A stretch of DNA of 9,836 bases from assembly GCA_023435335.1 (NCBI GenBank), contig JAEYRU010000129.1, positions 1-9,836 of the forward strand, in the 5' to 3' direction. Shown here in pieces: positions 6,810 to 9,836 of the stretch. Each line of letters starts with the position of its first letter. Position 1 is the first letter of the stretch. The position numbers were made by a program, and so were the translations under genes. The stretch comes from Pseudomonadota bacterium. GTDB lineage: Bacteria > Pseudomonadota > Alphaproteobacteria > Rhizobiales > Rhizobiaceae. Under the pieces are notes generated by a model. It saw only the letters and a program-made list of their open reading frames with translations. It did no database searches and was not told the origin of the DNA.

Positions 6810-7564
6810 TCCGCCACCACGTCCGGCGTCTCCCAGGCGAGGTGCTGCCCGCCATCAAGCGCTATCATCTGGCCCGTGATCGAGCGGGTCTCCCACAGGT
6901 AGCGGATGGTCTTGCCGAATTCGGCGAGATCCGGTCCGCGTCCAAGCAGCAGCGCGTCCACCTGCCTGTCGAAATCTTCCTCCCTCTGCCGCTCGTTGCG
7001 CAAGGAAGGGCCGGGGCCGATTGCATTGACGCGAACGCGGGGCGCCAGCGCCTGCGCCATGGTGCGGGTAGCGGTCCATTCGGCGCTCTTCGATAGCGTA
7101 TAGGAGAAGAAACGCGGGGTGAGCCGCCACACGCGCTGGTCGATTACGTTGACCACCAATCCGTCTTCGTCCGCAGGAAGCATCTGCGCCATCCGCCGAG
7201 CCAGTTCCACCGGGGCCTTGAGATGCAATGCGAAATGCCGGTCCCAAGCGTCCCAGTCGAAGTCGGTGAGAGAATCCTCCTCGAAGATCGAGGCGTTGTT
7301 GACCAGAAGTCGTATCGGGCCAATTTCCTCGGCAGCGCGTGCCAGGAGGTCGCCGCAGCCCTGAACGTTGGACAGATCAGCCTCCAGCACCGCCGCTTGG
7401 CCACCCAGTTCGCAGATATTCCGCGCGACTTCGTCCGCCTCGTCGCGCGAGCCCCAGCAGTGAATGGCGACGTCGAACCCGTTGGCCGCGAGGTCGAGTG
7501 CAACGGCGCGTCCGATGCGTCGGGCCGCGCCGGTAACGAACGCGCCGATCCGGGGCGCAGTCAT
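6806..7564 (-). CDS. SDR-family oxidoreductase, pteridine-reductase-like
   Basis: A 252-residue NAD(P)H-dependent short-chain dehydrogenase/reductase. The cofactor-binding TGAARRIG is at 11-18, NNAS at 89-92 and YTLSK at 155-159 (Tyr155, Lys159). The catalytic serine, expected 13 residues before the tyrosine, is Asp142 in IDQRVW. Leishmania pteridine reductase PTR1 has the same Asp/Tyr/Lys arrangement, and the start GAFVTGAARRIGRAVALDLAANGFDVAIH also resembles PTR1. Reduction of a pterin or folate is thus a reasonable guess, not proven. I chose ATG 7564 because GGAGG lies 6 nt upstream and the Rossmann motif follows at once; an open frame up to 7687 gives only a low-complexity extension. The stop overlaps the uvrC ATG by 4 bp, so the two are translationally coupled. 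Confidence 0.9.
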   Translation of the reverse strand: MTAPRIGAFVTGAARRIGRAVALDLAANGFDVAIHCWGSRDEADEVARNICELGGQAAVLEADLSNVQGCGDLLARAAEEIGPIRLLVNNASIFEEDSLTDFDWDAWDRHFALHLKAPVELARRMAQMLPADEDGLVVNVIDQRVWRLTPRFFSYTLSKSAEWTATRTMAQALAPRVRVNAIGPGPSLRNERQREEDFDRQVDALLLGRGPDLAEFGKTIRYLWETRSITGQMIALDGGQHLAWETPDVVAE

Positions 7565-7961
7565 TCGTGGCCTCCATGGGCGATGGATTTCCGCCGGTGC
7601 CGAAGCGGAGCGGTGCGCGAAAACGCCTGGATCTGTTGGGGAAGTGACATGAGTCGGCAATATAAGCAGCGAGGCGAGCCGGTCCAAGCGCTGCGGGGCA
7701 TCAGGCGGAAAGCTCCTGACGGATAACGGGGGTTAACAAGGTCTTACACGCATTTGATGTATATGTTGCGAAATTACAACTTCACATTTCAGCCATATTC
7801 TCGCCAGGGAATTTCCACTTTTGTAATTCGGTTCCGACACATTTCGCGCCGAGAACACGGAACAGAAAGCGCGTTCATCCGTTTGACGCAACGAGGGCGG
7901 AGTGGGGCGCATTTCTATGGACGGGCGTAATTTCCGTTTTTTTGGCAAATGGAGTGACAAA
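7565..7961. promoter_or_regulatory. Divergent intergenic region between the SDR-uvrC row and the OMP gene
   Basis: This 397-bp gap has no convincing gene. About 7740-7860 is distinctly AT-rich and most likely holds the promoters of both divergent units. It contains a CtrA-like element (7733-7747), an 8-bp inverted repeat with distant arms (AATTACAA at 7772-7779, TTGTAATT at 7821-7828), and a weak stem GTTCCG/CGGAAC (7831-7836 and 7858-7863) in the likely leader of the OMP gene. No -35/-10 pair with good spacing stood out on either strand. Confidence 0.5.
7733..7747 (+). promoter_or_regulatory. Possible CtrA-like site
   Basis: TTAA (7733-7736), seven bases, then TTAC (7744-7747) matches the alphaproteobacterial CtrA consensus TTAA-N7-TTAA at seven of eight positions. 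It lies about 170 bp upstream of the SDR start and 215 bp upstream of the OMP start. Such a short motif can occur by chance. Confidence 0.25.
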
Positions 7962-8627
7962 ATGAGAGCCTATGGAACCAATTTGCGGTCAGTCGCCGTG
8001 GCGGCGGGACTGACAGCGATGCTCGGAGCGGGCACTGCCTATGCCGCGGACGTTGTTTATCAGGAACCGGCTGCGCCGGCCCCGATCGAGATGGCGCCGG
8101 TGTCCACGTGGGCCGGTCCCTATGCCGGTCTGAGCATGGGCTACGGCTTCGGCGGTAGCGTCGCTGGTGCGACCGGTGGTCCGATCACCGGCGCGAGCGG
8201 CTGGGTATTCGGTGGCTTCGCCGGCTACAACTGGCAGCACGGCGGCTTCGTGTACGGTCTGGAAGCCGATCTGGGCTACAATGGCGTCAACGGCGGTAAC
8301 GGCACGACCTACTTCCGCAACGGCATGGAAGGCTCGCTGCGCGCTCGCCTCGGCTATGCCGCGACCGACAATGTGCTGCTTTACGCTACCGCCGGTGGTA
8401 TGGGCACCCAGCAGATGATCTTCGACGGCGCCGGCTCGGCGACCGGCACGGCCTGGGGTTGGACGGTAGGCGCGGGCGTCGACGCCAAGCTGACCGACAT
8501 GGTGTTCGGACGCGTGGAGTACCGCTACAGCGATCCGGGCGCAGTCACCCTCAACACGGGCTCCGGCGCGCAGACGATCAATTCGTCGAACCACCGCGTG
8601 ACCGTCGGTCTCGGCGTCAAGTTCTGA
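7962..8627 (+). CDS. Outer-membrane beta-barrel protein, Omp25/Omp31-like
   Basis: A 221-residue exported protein. Residues 1-28 form a signal peptide: basic start, hydrophobic core SVAVAAGLTAMLGAG, and a cleavage site after AYA, before ADVVYQ. A Pro/Ala-rich linker (about 34-48) leads to WAGPYAG (50-56), the usual first strand of the OMP_b-brl family of small 8-stranded barrels such as rhizobial Omp25/Omp31 proteins. Alternating Gly/aromatic strands follow, and the protein ends HRVTVGLGVKF, a beta-signal with the terminal Phe needed by the BAM machinery. The start at 7962 is chosen for the signal peptide and GGAG 7 nt upstream; a GTG at 7902 would add 20 residues that spoil the signal peptide. 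These proteins are abundant surface structures; no specific transport role can be assigned. Confidence 0.9.
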   Translation: MRAYGTNLRSVAVAAGLTAMLGAGTAYAADVVYQEPAAPAPIEMAPVSTWAGPYAGLSMGYGFGGSVAGATGGPITGASGWVFGGFAGYNWQHGGFVYGLEADLGYNGVNGGNGTTYFRNGMEGSLRARLGYAATDNVLLYATAGGMGTQQMIFDGAGSATGTAWGWTVGAGVDAKLTDMVFGRVEYRYSDPGAVTLNTGSGAQTINSSNHRVTVGLGVKF

Positions 8628-8650
8628 TCGCCCGATCCGGTCTGAAAATG

Positions 8651-8678
8651 AAAAGCCGGCCCGTGAGGGCCGGCTTTT
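8651..8678. terminator. Bidirectional intrinsic terminator, OMP / GST genes
   Basis: A perfect 12-bp inverted repeat (8651-8662 and 8667-8678) has a GTGA loop and T-runs on both strands (TTTTTC rightward). It sits 23 bp after the OMP stop and 22 bp from the stop of the convergent GST gene, so it can end both transcripts. Confidence 0.9.
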
Positions 8679-8700
8679 TCTTGTCTCGCTACCGGCAGCT

Positions 8701-9300
8701 TCAGGCTCTAGGCGCCAGTTCCGCGATCTCCGGGAATTTCTCGTCGAATTTCTTTACCCAGCGGACGAGCTTCGAGCGTCCGCGTTCCCATTTCCCTTCG
8801 AAACGCAACGCCAGATAGCCAAGGCAGGCGCGTAGCGCGAGATGCCCGGCGTTTATCTTCTTGGGGAGCTTCGGCGGCGATGCGTTGAGCGCATCGAGGG
8901 CCCGCGTCGCCTTCGCCCATTGCTTGTCCAGCCAATCCTGGTGGATCTTCTCCTCCGGCCGGAAGCGCCGCTCGTATACGTGCGCCAGCAGGCAGTCGCA
9001 GATGCCATCGGCCAGCGCCTCCAGACGCTCCGCCTCGGTCCGCTTGGCCGGGTTGCGCGGGAACAGTGCGCCTTTCGACACCCGATTGAGATACTGGACG
9101 ATCGCGGCGCTGTCGAAGACGGCTTCGCCGTCGCCGATGAGCAGGACCGGGATCTTGCCGAGCGGGTTCGCCTTCAGCAACTCATCGGTCGGGTTGTTGG
9201 TGTCGGTTTTGACCGCCTCGAGTTCGACACCGGCATAGGCCGCAGCCATGCGCGCCTTTGCGCTGTAGGGCGAGGGGCTTGCATATAGAAGTCTCATCAT
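8701..9300 (-). CDS. Glutathione S-transferase family protein
   Basis: A 199-residue cytosolic protein with the two-domain GST layout. The N-terminal thioredoxin-like domain (about 1-75) starts MMRLLYASPSPYSAKAR, where Ser8 or Ser10 is the likely glutathione-activating residue. It has the cis-proline loop GKIPVL (Pro51) and the glutathione-binding FDSAAI (62-67, Ser64). The helical C-terminal domain (about 88-195) contains ERRFRPEEK (110-118), a pattern I associate with the YibF-like branch. The ATG at 9300 is chosen because GGAG lies 8 nt upstream and the first beta strand follows directly; the longer open frame to 9369 adds a Pro/Arg-rich stretch with no homology I recognise. The substrate is unknown: detoxification, peroxide reduction and dehalogenation are all possible in the family. 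The RNase T2 gene lies 78 bp upstream on the same strand. Confidence 0.88.
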   Translation of the reverse strand: MMRLLYASPSPYSAKARMAAAYAGVELEAVKTDTNNPTDELLKANPLGKIPVLLIGDGEAVFDSAAIVQYLNRVSKGALFPRNPAKRTEAERLEALADGICDCLLAHVYERRFRPEEKIHQDWLDKQWAKATRALDALNASPPKLPKKINAGHLALRACLGYLALRFEGKWERGRSKLVRWVKKFDEKFPEIAELAPRA

Positions 9301-9378
9301 GTCGCTGTCTCCGTCTGGCCGCATGCTCACTGCTAGTCGATTCGGCGGTCCGCGCCGAGCGGCCAGCAAGCAGGTGCC

Positions 9379-9836
9379 TCAGGGTGCAGCCGGAACGGAA
9401 ACCGCCGGCGCGCGGCAGGCGCGTCCATCCACTTCGGGACAGCTTCGGAACTCCAGTTCCTTGCTGAGGCAGATGCGTACCTCCGCCAGTCGGCCTTCCG
9501 CGCAGGTGACGGCAATACCGTCCGGCGCAAGCCCCTGGTTCGTCTCGATGAAGGCACTCTCAACGTCGCCCGGGTTCACTTCTCTGGCGGCGCCGGCGTT
9601 GGAGAATCCCTGCGGAATGGCAACGCGATTGAAGGCCTCCCGCGCCGCCGCGAGATACTCCCGCTGCGACAGTCCGGTGCAAGAGCCGTGCTTGCGCCAC
9701 TGGTGTCCGATCAGGCCGGCGGATGGAATGATGTCGAGAGTTGTTGAAACCAGCTCCTCGGGGACGCGATCCGGTTCGTCAGTGGCGCAGAATTCCGGCC
9801 AGCCGCGCTCGAACTGCGGCCACAGCCCGTGCACGA
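9379..9836 (-). CDS. Ribonuclease T2-family protein, 5' part cut by window edge
   Basis: The C-terminal 151 residues are present; the start lies beyond 9836. RNase T2 enzymes cleave RNA via a 2',3'-cyclic phosphate and are usually exported, so a signal peptide is expected in the missing part. The visible sequence opens with VHGLWPQ, which is active-site segment CAS I with the first catalytic His. About 40 residues on is LIGHQWRKHGSC, segment CAS II, with the second pair of histidines and the Lys. The usual CAS II reads HEWxKHG; here the Glu is Gln. Six cysteines are seen (counting from the first visible Val: 16, 52, 111, 122, 132, 140), in line with a disulfide-bonded extracytoplasmic protein. 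The tail ends in an Ala/Pro-rich stretch. Family call firm; whether the enzyme is fully active is open. Confidence 0.9.
   Translation of the reverse strand, partial: VHGLWPQFERGWPEFCATDEPDRVPEELVSTTLDIIPSAGLIGHQWRKHGSCTGLSQREYLAAAREAFNRVAIPQGFSNAGAAREVNPGDVESAFIETNQGLAPDGIAVTCAEGRLAEVRICLSKELEFRSCPEVDGRACRAPAVSVPAAP

Noticed and set aside
5308..6858. 516-codon open frame inside uvrC, minus strand
   Set aside because: Arg/Pro/Gly-rich shadow frame of uvrC with no recognisable domain; uvrC itself is complete.
7565..7687. In-frame upstream extension of the SDR gene by 41 residues
   Set aside because: The strong GGAGG 6 nt before ATG 7564 and the immediate Rossmann motif support the shorter protein; the extension is low complexity and unlike SDR N-termini.
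7733..7960. 75-codon open frame on the minus strand in the intergenic region
   Set aside because: It has no recognisable domain, sits over the promoter region and OMP leader, and its composition does not look coding.
9342..9358. TCGGCG/CGCCGA hairpin between the RNase T2 and GST genes
   Set aside because: The stem is only 6 bp and lacks a T-run, so it is not a convincing terminator; it could occur by chance in GC-rich DNA.
9301..9369. In-frame upstream extension of the GST gene
   Set aside because: The extra residues do not resemble GST N-termini, while ATG 9300 has a well-placed GGAG and begins the first beta strand.

Overview
The window looks like a GC-rich chromosomal segment of an alphaproteobacterium, most probably of the order Hyphomicrobiales (rhizobia and relatives). 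The reasons are the Ndk and UvrC sequences, which read like rhizobial orthologues from memory, the linkage SDR-uvrC-pgsA-moaD-moaE, the Omp25/Omp31-type porin-like protein, and a DinB-family gene starting MKRHFEMFAAYNRWAN. This assignment is by recognition, not by a search. I see no mobile element, CRISPR array, tRNA or rRNA. The region reads as core genome.

Layout, left to right. A DinB/YfiT-family gene cut by the left edge runs leftward (1-267). Divergent from it is ndk (450-872, +), with a good sigma70-type promoter at 380-408. A perfect 12-bp inverted repeat (901-927) terminates ndk and also the convergent c-di-GMP gene (927-3182, -), which has one membrane segment, two PAS domains, GGDEF and EAL. 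Upstream of that, on the minus strand, is a compact gene row read from right to left: a pteridine-reductase-like SDR (6806-7564), uvrC (4734-6809), pgsA (4042-4623), moaD (3786-4037) and moaE (3322-3780). SDR and uvrC overlap by 4 bp, and pgsA/moaD/moaE are separated by only 4 and 5 bp. A long, partly AT-rich intergenic region (7565-7961) separates this row from a divergent outer-membrane beta-barrel gene (7962-8627, +). That gene ends at a second perfect 12-bp hairpin (8651-8678), shared with a convergent GST-family gene (8701-9300, -). The right edge cuts a ribonuclease T2-family gene (9379-9836, -).

How the genes relate. MoaD and MoaE are the two subunits of molybdopterin synthase. PgsA makes the precursor of phosphatidylglycerol, UvrC is the incision nuclease of nucleotide excision repair, and Ndk balances nucleoside triphosphates. 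These are housekeeping functions sharing transcription rather than one pathway. The possible exception is the SDR: its catalytic signature (Asp in place of Ser, 13 residues before the Tyr) resembles pterin reductases, which would fit a row that also holds molybdopterin genes.

I did not find a convincing undescribed multi-gene system. The items most worth a second look are the Asp-type SDR coupled to uvrC, the moaE Shine-Dalgarno built from the moaD Gly-Gly codons, the hairpin abutting the stop of the c-di-GMP gene, the GGDEF domain without an inhibitory site, and the RNase T2 with Gln in place of its conserved catalytic Glu.
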